Shown: positions 55,501 to 64,000, counted from the first letter of the stretch. The stretch is 64,000 nucleotides of DNA from Anaeromicropila herbilytica (GCF_016591975.1 NZ_AP024169.1:4007001-4071000), one strand, 5' to 3'. Translations and numbers: made by a program. Notes: generated by a model from the letters alone, not told the origin.

Positions 55501-58500
55501 CCGAATATTCCGTAAGCAATTGTTCTATGAGGGAACTTATCTCTATCTTAGGAAGATCTGGTACAATCAGAAGGAGTTCATTTCCAGCAGTCATCTTAAA
55601 TAATTCTTTGTCATCCACAACATAATCTGTTAGTTCCACTACAGATAATTCTAACCTGTCAGCAAAGGTTTTCAGTGTCTCCTTCTCATTGGTTGTTATT
55701 AGCACCTCTGGAATGATAACTCCGATATATGGCATCAATACATCTGCTTCTTTTAGTATCTGAACTAACATATTTTGGCTAATCAACAATCGATTCATAA
55801 AAGAACTTGGAACTTCTGTATTGATTCGAATGGTATGATTGCCAACTACCTGATAGATATCCCCTAGCACTAAGTGAACCTTTAACTTAAATTCATTAAA
55901 TTCCTCAGAAGGATTGGATAAAATTGCACAATAAGAAGCAACGGTAGCAATGGTATCGTCAGGAAGCTTTCTCCACTGTCTTACTGGTGTTAACTGACCA
56001 AATGTTAAAGGATATAGAATAACATCCTCTGGTATGCTAGAATCCTTCGCTGTATTTAATTCACTTATGGCAGATAGATACCACTCTAAGCATTCATTCT
56101 CTGGACGATAGTATCTCTCATAGAATACTGCTGCAATCTGTTCTCTGGATAGATTCGTATCATTCTGATATAGGATTGCTGGCACGGTAAATGGAGCATT
56201 ATATTGTAATACATGTTCCTCCATAACAGTTTCTATCAGATCCCCCACCATAATATGATACTTATCGGAAATGCTCTGGAATGTGTCTTCTGGAGAAATG
56301 TTATATGCATAATTACGTATGTGATATGTTTTATTAGCAGTAAGTTCTAAAGAATCATTCTGTAGTGCAATGGAATGTGGCGTAACTCCAATATTCAGCC
56401 TAATCTTATAAGTCTGATTGAGTAAAGCATTCGATATCTTATTTTCTATATCTGTATTTAAGTAGATAAGTTCTTCTTCATATAGACCAAGTCTCTTTGC
56501 AATGGAAGAAATCGTATCGTCAATGGTTACCATCTCTTCAATCTCTTCTGTAGGGAAGCTATTTGCAATCTCTTTTAAGGAAGAAGGTTCTGTTAAGCGG
56601 ATTCGATATTCTTCCATGCAGCTAGCTAGGGTATTTACACAACTTTTGGCTAGATTATAATAATAATCCGAATAGATCATGGTAGCATATGAGGTGACAC
56701 TTGAACTGCCTACTTTTACGGTAGTTTTTCTTTCCCTTGCAAGGTGTTTTAACTTCTCAAAGTATTCCTTTAACTTCTCCTCATAGGATTCATCAATTGG
56801 TTGGTATGTTGAGAAATCACGAACTTGAACAATGCCATTCATCGAATAATTATAGGTTAACTCAGGAAATACTGGTAATAACACACCATCTACCTCACTA
56901 AGGGTATCTCCTTCACTTGTTGTGATGATTGGAACTTGCCTTAGGTTAAACATCATATAATTCTCAAATAGAATACTTAGATTCTCCTTGGTAAATCCTG
57001 CTTTCGCTTCCTTGGTATCAAACCATTCGCTAAGTTCCTTTAGTTGTGTAACATCAATTGACCCTTCCTGATTCAGTCCCTCCAATACGGATAAACTCCA
57101 TCTAGTCATAAGTTCCACTAAGTAGTGAAAACATTTTTCTTTTTTATTATTATTCATAATCTCAGTCTGATCAATAAAGAGGAGGAAGGCTAGTTTATTA
57201 GTCGGAGTGTTATTTCTAGTCACTTCTGCTTGATCAATGGAAAAGACAGGTACCAGATTCACATTGACATTCTTCTTCGCAAGATCTAATGAGACGTTCG
57301 GATTCCATTCTCTTATGCTTTGTACTCTGAGAAGACTGCGGTCTTTTCTTAGTAAGTTCATTGCATTTCTATTAAGAGCCCTCGTCTGGTTGGTCGTCAT
57401 ATTACCTGATTGCCAAGGTGCTAATCTCTTTTCGCCAAAGGATAAGTCTAGGCGCATCGTATACTTGAACTCAAATGAGATTCGAACAAATAGAATCTTA
57501 ACTCTCGCTTGTGCCAATATGGATAAAGCGAGGGAAAGTAGAATTTTCTCATATGCCTCAACTATGATGCTAGCGGTAGCCTTCACTTCCAGATTAAGTG
57601 CAACTTGAATAACGGCAAAATTAACCTCCGCATAGACCTTTCCAATGATTCCAACCGTTCCTTTGATAAGGTAATAGTATTCTTTCTTCTTCGCCAAGTC
57701 ATTTGGCTGGTACACAGCAAATACGCCCTCTAGGATTGCTAATAGTTGTAGAGATGCCTCCGCCTTTAAGATTCCTGAATTAATACTTCTACCAATACCA
57801 AAGCGGAATCCAATTCCTAATGCAATCACTGGAGCGAACCTTCCATTACTTACTTTAGGAACCAAGTTCGTTGTCTCTGAACTTAGTACACCGAAATAGA
57901 TTCCGCCATCTCCTGTCCACCAAGCTGCCTGAATATTAAAGGAATTCGTAAAGTCACCATTATGAGGAAATCCAAAATCCACCATGAAATTACCATTTGT
58001 GTAGATTTCAACATCAATCATACCAAGAGTAACTGAGAAGATTCCAAGTTCAAAACGACGAAAAGCTTCTGGTAACAGTAGTCTGGTTTTGAACATTCCA
58101 ATATTATCACGAATCTTCTTGTATAGGATCTCTAGATTCAGTCCTGAAAGTGAGCCTGCCTGTGCTCCATTTAGTGTAATCTGTGCACCATAGAAATCAG
58201 GGTCTTGAAAGAGTATTCGCATTCGAAGGAATTCTAGAACTGCCATATCAATGCCTACCATCCAATCCACTGTCTCATCAAATGCTAGCAACTTACTCTC
58301 TCCTTTTACAGGATTTTTGAATCCTTCTCCTCCTGCAGGTAATGCCTTCTTCCAAAGGTCAATCATATCTTTTACCGACTTAATACTACTAGTATCTGTA
58401 CTTGGCTTAATATACTGCCCCATTCCCAGATAATAGATCATACATAATTTCTTACCTGTTCCTGGTGCTTCTGGCGCATTTTCATTTACGGTATCCCACT

Positions 58501-60577
58501 CTAATGGATTACTCTCGGTATACTTTTTACCCAAGAGATCACCAGTTAAGATCACATTTAATTTGGTTGCCTGGCTGGATTCATCAAGGCTTAAGCCTAC
58601 TGTATCAATATTTGCAATTCCAATGTTCAATTTTGCTTTATACTCGATACTATATTTCTTTAACGTTGGATCTAGTGTAAATTCAAAATCCGATAACTTT
58701 ATCGAATCCAATACATTCCATGGGGGAGGTAATTTGATATCCAGATTTGGATTTATCAGATGAAATAGATATGCTAGAAGTTCACCAAAAGTAGCTCCTC
58801 CTAGACTTAGTTTCAGTGCTTGATGAGACGTATTATCTTTATTTTTTACTAATACCGTAGACGCTTGTAGATATTTATTCTGATACGATAAATAGAACTC
58901 ATACATTGGCTTGGAATCATTGCTGAACTTGGTTCCAACTTTAACGAGAAACGTACCGAACTTAAGATTGCCTGTAAGATTCCCTTTGTAATCATATTCG
59001 TCATTGGTTGTTAACCATATAACCGAAGGATTCGATGTGCCCTTCTTCTTCCTCTCATAATCAACAGAAGCGCCAATCACAAATCTTTTACCAAGAACAT
59101 CAATCTTCCACCCAGCTTCTAATTCACCGGTTAGATGAAATGGATGCCCTTCTTCGGTGGATAATTCCAACCATAGTTTCTTGATCTCTACGTCAATATT
59201 TTTCAACCATTCGGGTGGTTCTGTCTCAGTGAACTTTACAATTAGAGTTGGTATATTCAGACTACCACTACTAAGCCCTCCGGATAGCTTCCAAGCAGGA
59301 TTCTCATACTCCGCTGTCATTTGTAAGACTGCTTTGTGCTCTTCATCATCTATTGACATATTGCCTTCAAAGGAACCAATTAGCTGATTATTATAATATC
59401 CAAGGTAGGCAGTGATGTTCTCTAGACTCAATGTTACATTGCCAAGAAGAAGATTCCATGCATTCGTAATCTCCATGTCAAGGCTGAACTCTTTTGCCAT
59501 AACAGAAGCATTTCCTTCTAACCTCGTTACAATTAGAGTATCTTCGAGGCTTTCAGCTGGAATACCTAGATATTCCTTCATAATTGATCCAAGCGGAATG
59601 TTCGTATCTTCTTGTAAGGCCAGTTCTGCTTCCAGACTTGGAATATGCAAGGACGTTGTAAGTCTTGCGAGTGGAGTATCCTCTTTTCCTAAATTGTATT
59701 TACCAAGAAGGCTTCCACTGATTACATAATTCGTCTGATTACTTTCACTCTTCGTAAAGGAGATATCCCAATTCGTTGTAACACTGGTTAGCTTCAAAAA
59801 AGGTATGGAAGGCTTATATTCTTCTCTAGTTGTAATGACAAGACCAGCAGATTCTAGAAGTCCTGTTGTCTTTAAGGTACCCGTGGCATATGGATTCGCA
59901 ATCTGAACCATTAACTCTTTTACACCAGCAATATCAAAGATATCTGGAAGAGCAATTTCTTCTTTGATACCAAAGAGATTCATGATAAATGTTGTTCCAT
60001 TCTTTATGGAAAGCTCTGGTGCAAATTCCACCACAAATTGTATGTGATCTTTTCTTTCAATACCATTTGCACGAATCTGAATCTCATTTTCTAATCCTTC
60101 CACCTTTGCCATTGCAACCAACTCACAGGAACTTAAGAGTTTATCACTATAATTATCCACACAATGGCTCTTTAACTTCATGATAAAGGAATTGATATAG
60201 ATTGCTAAAGGGGCAAATAGCTCATTATAGCAATTACCACCTTGTACGTTAAGGTCAAATTCAGAATATCCATCTACACCAGGAACTGAGATTGTCCCTT
60301 TTACTACAGGATTATCAAGACCAAGCCATTCTGACAGCCTCTTTAGCTCACTCTCATGCAGATCTGCTAGAAACGTTATCTCTCCCATGGTACGCTCTGT
60401 ATTTACTTTTGTAACACTGCCATTTGTGATCTTAATCTTACTGAGCACAGAAGGTCTAAGTTTCATTAGATTATCGTCTAAAGAATAGCGTGATTCTTGG
60501 AGCTTTATGATATCTGCGAATGCTTTCCCTTCTTTTAGCTTAAGATTAAGCTCATCAAAAAAATCATTCTGGGCCAT
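49583..60577 (-). CDS. Giant 3664-residue protein: beta-rich N-terminal region and LysM-like modules
   Basis: An 11-kb open frame without interruption. There is no signal peptide and no clear membrane helix. Residues 1 to about 1060 are rich in alternating beta-strand sequence (LTGELEAGWKIDVLGKRFVI, GNLKFGTFLVKVGTKF, MVDFGFPHNGDFTNSFNIQA) and remind me of the uncharacterised DUF6603-type proteins. LysM-like modules (D.....IA....V....L...N....L..G....I) form two clusters, near residues 1345-1650 and 2340-2810. The last 850 residues are mixed. Its start overlaps the upstream MBL-fold gene by 14 bp behind GAGGGGG. Composition matches its neighbours, so recent transfer is not evident. Function is unknown; a structural or surface/injection-apparatus role is only a guess. 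Confidence 0.85.
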   Translation of the reverse strand: MAQNDFFDELNLKLKEGKAFADIIKLQESRYSLDDNLMKLRPSVLSKIKITNGSVTKVNTERTMGEITFLADLHESELKRLSEWLGLDNPVVKGTISVPGVDGYSEFDLNVQGGNCYNELFAPLAIYINSFIMKLKSHCVDNYSDKLLSSCELVAMAKVEGLENEIQIRANGIERKDHIQFVVEFAPELSIKNGTTFIMNLFGIKEEIALPDIFDIAGVKELMVQIANPYATGTLKTTGLLESAGLVITTREEYKPSIPFLKLTSVTTNWDISFTKSESNQTNYVISGSLLGKYNLGKEDTPLARLTTSLHIPSLEAELALQEDTNIPLGSIMKEYLGIPAESLEDTLIVTRLEGNASVMAKEFSLDMEITNAWNLLLGNVTLSLENITAYLGYYNNQLIGSFEGNMSIDDEEHKAVLQMTAEYENPAWKLSGGLSSGSLNIPTLIVKFTETEPPEWLKNIDVEIKKLWLELSTEEGHPFHLTGELEAGWKIDVLGKRFVIGASVDYERKKKGTSNPSVIWLTTNDEYDYKGNLTGNLKFGTFLVKVGTKFSNDSKPMYEFYLSYQNKYLQASTVLVKNKDNTSHQALKLSLGGATFGELLAYLFHLINPNLDIKLPPPWNVLDSIKLSDFEFTLDPTLKKYSIEYKAKLNIGIANIDTVGLSLDESSQATKLNVILTGDLLGKKYTESNPLEWDTVNENAPEAPGTGKKLCMIYYLGMGQYIKPSTDTSSIKSVKDMIDLWKKALPAGGEGFKNPVKGESKLLAFDETVDWMVGIDMAVLEFLRMRILFQDPDFYGAQITLNGAQAGSLSGLNLEILYKKIRDNIGMFKTRLLLPEAFRRFELGIFSVTLGMIDVEIYTNGNFMVDFGFPHNGDFTNSFNIQAAWWTGDGGIYFGVLSSETTNLVPKVSNGRFAPVIALGIGFRFGIGRSINSGILKAEASLQLLAILEGVFAVYQPNDLAKKKEYYYLIKGTVGIIGKVYAEVNFAVIQVALNLEVKATASIIVEAYEKILLSLALSILAQARVKILFVRISFEFKYTMRLDLSFGEKRLAPWQSGNMTTNQTRALNRNAMNLLRKDRSLLRVQSIREWNPNVSLDLAKKNVNVNLVPVFSIDQAEVTRNNTPTNKLAFLLFIDQTEIMNNNKKEKCFHYLVELMTRWSLSVLEGLNQEGSIDVTQLKELSEWFDTKEAKAGFTKENLSILFENYMMFNLRQVPIITTSEGDTLSEVDGVLLPVFPELTYNYSMNGIVQVRDFSTYQPIDESYEEKLKEYFEKLKHLARERKTTVKVGSSSVTSYATMIYSDYYYNLAKSCVNTLASCMEEYRIRLTEPSSLKEIANSFPTEEIEEMVTIDDTISSIAKRLGLYEEELIYLNTDIENKISNALLNQTYKIRLNIGVTPHSIALQNDSLELTANKTYHIRNYAYNISPEDTFQSISDKYHIMVGDLIETVMEEHVLQYNAPFTVPAILYQNDTNLSREQIAAVFYERYYRPENECLEWYLSAISELNTAKDSSIPEDVILYPLTFGQLTPVRQWRKLPDDTIATVASYCAILSNPSEEFNEFKLKVHLVLGDIYQVVGNHTIRINTEVPSSFMNRLLISQNMLVQILKEADVLMPYIGVIIPEVLITTNEKETLKTFADRLELSVVELTDYVVDDKELFKMTAGNELLLIVPDLPKIEISSLIEQLLTEYSDNIAGQVSRFFLQGLRLPGPGETEDPALPSILQSMYEWTGQQFDVVMLEDTPEEDAIHLTVNKDSIANWIQLVETIISKIQLEDNGIEVSHYQLEGFTNGNHELLMNEQEEAVLEISYTKTQIISQLPAESLSPAIIKGLSPMSPYELRKLTINLGTPSNVIGTNQALRRMESLPELTAGGTPARLVEYRELSSENDTNAETNMFDVGFYTRISIKKTKTNGTYEVYGVKEEDREPLLNMSKLAANTELEPVHIMLYYVPDVTNRTDAGLCRIKKEDSTTFLLKANLSTETKHVTQATGLLNVSGNRDYGLDSVNSMYFKDTSEVSGFLRLLWECTTIGGGGYWIHLPEELPDNIFDETGTASIYLFAYRKDNRLYASDQYVLVDMSKDVVIECTEIEEKKSCLDTGEFGFELTLAPTDTDALNLSSPEDRMRQLFHIIMYQLLESDSYQGSGLSLPVFPVDKESNWWYSQIIPLYRFLNKTYHTTVGLPSLGDNPYNGVDGISATKMKINFYDILGNSTADHENYKLDVQSYYTTPILSPVDLPFLHSAYGVENNQVQTVISPDLIALTGRVATDHERKIYQDAFYQYHQKDIKVSLAGTLSKEVKKGLKEQTLDMISAVWLTLNNRKACPSYQAHEVTIKDYYTRYGITTEQLVKAIRDKTLEELFVATNQVIKVPHILTIQSSETLNKVFEESGSYVTNIATVMSMPENKKITFQSGIYLHTKVNHVTTTVNSSFSKIAKDKKTSLESLVALNQEKADIFILGTTIPYQGVSISIDQEGVRLLDICQRMEAEYNITVSPLELMVENKEKVLIQSGTMLDYDDYLSDGQSFASFEENPDIREDIITAINRNLLVTNLYENGTIITLSYLNLNQFTVEEAAKIAGCSEEYLITCNEELQLNQEVQITIEGVCMPPLDPMGHYQPYYYVNAQSFKAISDEEGILDLAVAEINKERNVLYGHGQTITIGEKTVICPVGAFSLDEILERYSNISMEELLPYLATLVRENSMWVVPSNTILGNRNTIGEIAEHLNVTPESFVECNAYLTDLLVTGQTVTIVKNQNNQYETLYQAIYEHDTFSCILKRFQKDYKEATYQDIANYNLNASMIKTNAWYFLPPRELVINQSIQDTAYEEALWEITMNMTIERDEMCVHPDFREESGYVSKVSSIPAYYELDDGGNVSYKTLANGIEKAFTHIRVVTGKRIGESKEKLYALQLLENGIRKLMVTQPVEVMIQNKKHTLPRYYAIRPLSNQLISKENMAISLYENGKLLTDTNIQNFHNIDMDIWAYQFFQDVETLLTSDYYTAIYQSAFSRANLDALVTCKKELACNVANGIDLVLNVENKESEDARKEVKKVLEQQLRNNLIKGYQIDAIAQYEVESTTGWEELAPRLDGVAYRKDNTNIQSKTVTIKSSPISLKNGVTYQHLVLTTNLPENQKQIPLKSISYHVSQLEYDRSEVSFESIGFTGEEKNNLENDNRYIRNYLEKMEVNEVEESVEDIDQYLNSSWLSFVIPFHIEASEEDNISLNYSTDVPAPVPLRLFPSIPEIKYHNTRKSMEAPKDYVKALNWDYMFSYRHEHYEQDSVHVHIEWNDAPTMALREGRGLFEELAQYMVVRDQLMSGLTGFLTNSGNEVSNEAFGTFYLLANNIKDAWGEYYESSSILITDVIDNLSYDYVIQPASPNESEDTNEDWNEGSECIHIINMTRGKESDRWPNVQIELESTGEKIDLTLKERVENTLEADYCYSSRIEVTDKMTVNLIFTDLSINQFQNAKGSVYLKRNDDIMKEQSITMNQAFIYETGKAETPSSVTPYLAYSDTFAAGKLFDKVTALGETMNSAEIENNTPDNEGKHQNMIGNTLIRQGSSYKGSDLPKVMQQLTAGSNEIGISMEIRYGLKIATVDEKPLYSYVPAFYTPSTFLESISEETVIDSCIEWWKANHLTDKEGIWQLEFTLYSKYEDKLPLCKLLLEFTN

Positions 60578-61634
60578 ATACTACCCCCTCTTCTTCTCTG
60601 ACATTTGCTGCAAGGTGAGTAAAATCATCCTGTGGTGTTGTATCATTTTCCTTATAATACTGTGGCACATTCTGACTCGTTCCATCCATTTTTAAAGAAT
60701 AACTAATGCTCCTGTCCTCACCTTCTATGACAGAGGAATTGGTTAAATATCCAGTAGTATATTGTCTCTTACCGTATACATTTGATTTATTATGAATATA
60801 GCAAATATGCCTTGCCATAGCTACAGGATTTGGCAATACTGCTTCTTGCACGTATTGGCTGGAGTAGATCCAGTTACGATGTAATGCTGAATTCGCTATT
60901 CCATAACGTGCGTTGATATAAGTTCCGAATACCTTTAAAGAAGGATCTAACTTTGTGACCTTTTCTTTGCTTTCTATCACATAAGAACCATGGTGTGGTA
61001 TTGTCATCAGATCACAGATGGAAGTTCCAGTAAAATAAGTCAGATTTTCTCCTATGATACCATTAGCTTTCTGAATGGTCTGAATACTTGCATCTGCGGT
61101 AAAGAGTGTGTAATGACTGCCTACCGTAATCTGCCATATACTAGACGCATCCTTTCCACCCACTTCGGAATCTGAGATTAGAAGCCTTAGTATAACATCC
61201 GTATCAATCCCAAAGACACTAAGATCTAGACTACCAACTACCCTCGAATAACTTGAGGAATCACTAATGAATACCTTTTCTTTCTCTAGAAATTCTGCAT
61301 CCACCAAAGTAGCAATCGTCTCTTTCAGACTACTTTGCTTGTAAGAATCGTTACTTCCACCAAAGATTAGTCCATTCATATCTACTTCCAACTCACTAAG
61401 TAGATTGCTATACTCTGCATTCGTATGAGAGATAAGCACCAGGTTAATGAAATTATTGTTTCTAGCTAAAATGGAGTCTACTAATCTAGAGGATACCTTT
61501 TCATAAATTGACTGACTGCCCCCGCAATCGATAAGGATTAACCCTTTTACCTGATTCGTAGTCTTATCATAGATCTCAACGAAATTCATAACCCCTGGTC
61601 CTACTGCGATACACCATATCTTAACATAATCCAT
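60564..61634 (-). CDS. Metallo-beta-lactamase-fold protein with eroded metal site
   Basis: A 356-residue protein. LILIDCGGSQSIYEKV, LVLISHTNAEYSNLLSEL, SIWQITVGSHYTLFTADAS and LMTIPHHGSYVIESKEKV follow the order of ComEC-like MBL domains. The usual metal motif (T)HxDxDH is reduced to SHTNAEY, so two of its acidic/His ligands are missing, while TADAS and PHHGS remain. It may be a non-catalytic relative. The C-terminal 90 residues are Thr/Asn-rich. Its ATG directly follows the upstream stop codon (TAGATG), and its end overlaps the giant gene, so the three are one translationally coupled operon. Confidence 0.75.
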   Translation of the reverse strand: MDYVKIWCIAVGPGVMNFVEIYDKTTNQVKGLILIDCGGSQSIYEKVSSRLVDSILARNNNFINLVLISHTNAEYSNLLSELEVDMNGLIFGGSNDSYKQSSLKETIATLVDAEFLEKEKVFISDSSSYSRVVGSLDLSVFGIDTDVILRLLISDSEVGGKDASSIWQITVGSHYTLFTADASIQTIQKANGIIGENLTYFTGTSICDLMTIPHHGSYVIESKEKVTKLDPSLKVFGTYINARYGIANSALHRNWIYSSQYVQEAVLPNPVAMARHICYIHNKSNVYGKRQYTTGYLTNSSVIEGEDRSISYSLKMDGTSQNVPQYYKENDTTPQDDFTHLAANVREEEGVVYGPE

Positions 61635-64000
61635 CTAATTCACACCTTCCCCCTTATCTTCACCCATCGAATAAGTAGCATACCAGCCAAGCTTAGTTGC
61701 ACTGGTCTGATCTGGATTCGCAAATAGGAAGATATCACTGCTACCAGGTGGAAAGGTGATTCCTAATAATTTCAGACCAAAATTACGAAGCCTAATATAG
61801 TACTCAAGGTCATCTGCATTCTCATCCTCGCTTACCCCGAATTGAATACTCTGAAAACCTAAGGACATTACTCCCTCTAGGGGTAAATGATAGTTTCCAA
61901 CCGATAAATTAACATCTCCTAATGGGTTAACATCCCCCCATGTAGTTCGAACTCCAAAATAGAGAGACGGACTCACTCCATATTGACCTGGAGTGCTATT
62001 TGCATTCGGATTCACATGAGTTCCATCCCCTGCTTCCTTCTTAGGTGCGCACCAGGCAGTCAACCATTCTAGTCGGATGGAACTGCTCTTCATTAGGGAA
62101 CCTAGCGATCCCATATCAATATTCCAGAGTAAACCATACCACTCACCCTCTAGCTTTTGCTGATTGAGAGGACATTGAATAGCCCCAAACCCTTTCTTCT
62201 CTGGTAAGTTTCCCTCATTACCTGTTATCATTCCAAGTAACTGCATTGGAAAGCGATGTACCAAAGATGCCTCTCTCTCCTTACTTGTTGAAGCGTCAAA
62301 TCCAATGTTATCATAATCAAGGAAAAAGCTCTGTATGCCTTGCTCCACTGTCATAACAATCACGAGATTATTATAATTTAGCCAACCCTCTTCTAAAATA
62401 GTATCATCTAATGCTCCCTCCTCATTGGTTTCCTTCTCCAACAGGTCACCGTAACCAAAAGGATCAAACTTCTCCGGTTGATAGAACTTCATCCTTCCTG
62501 CTAGAGTAATCGTAGCAATGGACCTATCACCTTCGCTTGATAACGACATCCTCGCTTTACTCATTCGTATCGAATTGATTGGTACACTGTCTAATGAGAA
62601 ATCAGTTTGCTCTCTTAGTGAAAATGTATATTCCAATGCCTCATTGTTTTTGGCACGATTTCTCTGATAACTGCCAATAAGATGAAGTATATTCCCAGTT
62701 GTTAATGGAATCTTTCTCGTATATCCTCCAAATAAGCGATTGAGCATTAACTGACATAGACACGAGAAATATTGCACTTTGGAATTATAGAATAGAAGCT
62801 TGAGTTCCTTTGTTAGGAAACCATATTCTTCTGCCGTATCACGATTCAATTCTTCTTCATTGGTATAGTCAATTAATCCAAACATAGAAGTCTGATGTAA
62901 GACATTCGGAACACCTATGCTAATTCCACTTTGTTCGAATCCAATATGATGAGCGTAGAACTTCTCTTTCTCCACTCCCGATAAGATACTCTTCATCTCC
63001 CCTGGAACTTCGTCAAATAATACTGAGACGTTGAACGCTAAGCATCCGCACCAAGTCTTATCCTCGACAATCTTAACTAACTTGGCATAAGGAGAATCTA
63101 TGCTTTCCTTCGAGGCATTCATTGCCTCATTTAAAATATTTGTTACATCAATTCTTACCTTCTCTGGATTACTTCCCTGATAAGATAAACCTTCTTTCCA
63201 TACCCAATACTTGGTATCCTGTACTAACTCATATAAGCTATAATCCCTGGTATATTTGCATAGGAATATGGTATTATGCTCCTTCCAGTTACGTGGAGAT
63301 AGCTGAAAGCTCCAACCATCAATTGATACCTTTAGTAAACCACAATATCTCAAGAAACAAGTAATCTCCTCTACTGTAATCGCCATGAAAGCTTCTCGTA
63401 ACGCCTGCACAAAGAGTTGTTCCGTCTCATATCTTACTTGATCGAATTGATGGCTCACAAAATAATCAAGAACACTTTGAATCAATGTCTGATATTGTGG
63501 CTCATTCTCTAACATGCTCTCTGCTATCTCCTTATCAAAGGAATACTGTACCGATCCTGGATTCTCATTGGTATTACCTGCCTCACCCATTAATACTTCA
63601 TCACTATTCATAATAAGAAATAGGCGATTACTTGAGATGGATTTTAAGAATTCCTTCCTTAATGCAGTAAATGCAAGATCAGGTAATGGTATATCGTCCG
63701 TACTCTGTTGCTCTTTACTATTTGCAATTCCTAGATATTCGATATAAGAATTCGTTGGATTCACTGCTGCTACAAGACCTTGAGAAGTGATCACATGCTT
63801 GAAATTACTTAATAAGTCTTTATTCACAGAACTCTGATTTTGCATTAAGAGAACACGTTCTCGAATTGACAATACCAGATTCTCAAGGTTGTTATAATCC
63901 AGCTGATCCATTCCAGAATTCTGTTGTGTCTCCCCTTCTTCATGAACTCTCGCTCCATATGGAATCATAGGAAAGGTAACTCCAACTGGCATTCTCGCAC
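61635..64000 (-). CDS. Large uncharacterised beta-rich protein, N-terminus beyond the window
   Basis: At least 787 residues. The first Met codon (63992) has no ribosome binding site and the frame stays open to the window edge, so the gene very likely starts further right. No signal peptide or membrane helix is visible. The N-terminal and middle parts are mixed helix and strand without recognised motifs. The last 110 residues (YFGVRTTWGDVNP, YYIRLRNFGLKLLGITFPPG, SSDIFLFANPDQTSATKLGW) resemble the DUF6603-type texture seen in the giant protein, suggesting common ancestry or joint assembly. It is cotranscribed with the MBL-fold and giant genes. Function unknown. Confidence 0.75.
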   Translation of the reverse strand, partial: ARMPVGVTFPMIPYGARVHEEGETQQNSGMDQLDYNNLENLVLSIRERVLLMQNQSSVNKDLLSNFKHVITSQGLVAAVNPTNSYIEYLGIANSKEQQSTDDIPLPDLAFTALRKEFLKSISSNRLFLIMNSDEVLMGEAGNTNENPGSVQYSFDKEIAESMLENEPQYQTLIQSVLDYFVSHQFDQVRYETEQLFVQALREAFMAITVEEITCFLRYCGLLKVSIDGWSFQLSPRNWKEHNTIFLCKYTRDYSLYELVQDTKYWVWKEGLSYQGSNPEKVRIDVTNILNEAMNASKESIDSPYAKLVKIVEDKTWCGCLAFNVSVLFDEVPGEMKSILSGVEKEKFYAHHIGFEQSGISIGVPNVLHQTSMFGLIDYTNEEELNRDTAEEYGFLTKELKLLFYNSKVQYFSCLCQLMLNRLFGGYTRKIPLTTGNILHLIGSYQRNRAKNNEALEYTFSLREQTDFSLDSVPINSIRMSKARMSLSSEGDRSIATITLAGRMKFYQPEKFDPFGYGDLLEKETNEEGALDDTILEEGWLNYNNLVIVMTVEQGIQSFFLDYDNIGFDASTSKEREASLVHRFPMQLLGMITGNEGNLPEKKGFGAIQCPLNQQKLEGEWYGLLWNIDMGSLGSLMKSSSIRLEWLTAWCAPKKEAGDGTHVNPNANSTPGQYGVSPSLYFGVRTTWGDVNPLGDVNLSVGNYHLPLEGVMSLGFQSIQFGVSEDENADDLEYYIRLRNFGLKLLGITFPPGSSDIFLFANPDQTSATKLGWYATYSMGEDKGEGVN

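Overview
The window looks like chromosomal DNA from a low-GC, spore-forming, anaerobic Firmicute of the Clostridia, most likely a Lachnospiraceae member related to Lachnoclostridium. This rests on gene content: a xylose regulon with a ROK-type XylR, AddAB, iron-sulfur serine dehydratase, an alpha/beta-type spore protein, a Clostridia-style 6S RNA, and a siroheme/corrinoid precursor operon. The species assignment is inference. Most genes lie on the minus strand.

Layout. 1-4260: xylose catabolism (xylB, cut by the left edge, and xylA) divergent from a ROK repressor, with a clear promoter and palindromic operator in front of xylA. 4285-8091: lipid kinase, small spore protein, chemotaxis receptor. 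8376-15851: the addB-addA recombination helicase-nuclease. 16083-21070: an anchored FMN_bind-like protein, an unknown small protein, nadE-degV, a 6S RNA gene and several long palindromes. 21074-24450: a two-component system and a secreted Big_2-like protein. 24493-29242: an NfeD/flotillin pair and an amine oxidase lying between two inverted copies of an intergenic repeat. 29273-36254: serine dehydratase subunits, the 3' remnant of an AEC transporter, a short serine recombinase, a diguanylate cyclase and an LTA-synthase-like enzyme. 36739-46558: a fused cystathionine gamma-synthase-like/MalY-like protein and genes hemL, hemB, cobA-hemD, hemC, a Met8-type dehydrogenase and hemA. These make uroporphyrinogen III from glutamyl-tRNA and carry it to precorrin-2/sirohydrochlorin; no protoheme-branch gene is visible. 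46894-49380: a Cys-rich flavoprotein and a TraX-family membrane protein.

The right 14.4 kb (49583-64000) is the least ordinary part. It is a tightly packed minus-strand operon of three genes: a protein of at least 785 residues that runs off the right edge, a metallo-beta-lactamase-fold protein with an eroded metal-binding motif, and a 3664-residue protein with a beta-rich N-terminal third and two clusters of LysM-like modules, without a signal peptide. I cannot assign a function. It is the best candidate here for an undescribed system.

A second theme is a set of long intergenic palindromes (about 100-345 bp) in at least two families. One family keeps a central motif and short flanking blocks while its stems differ between copies but remain base-paired. 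The other is scattered as complete, half and fragmentary copies around the amine oxidase and between the heme genes.
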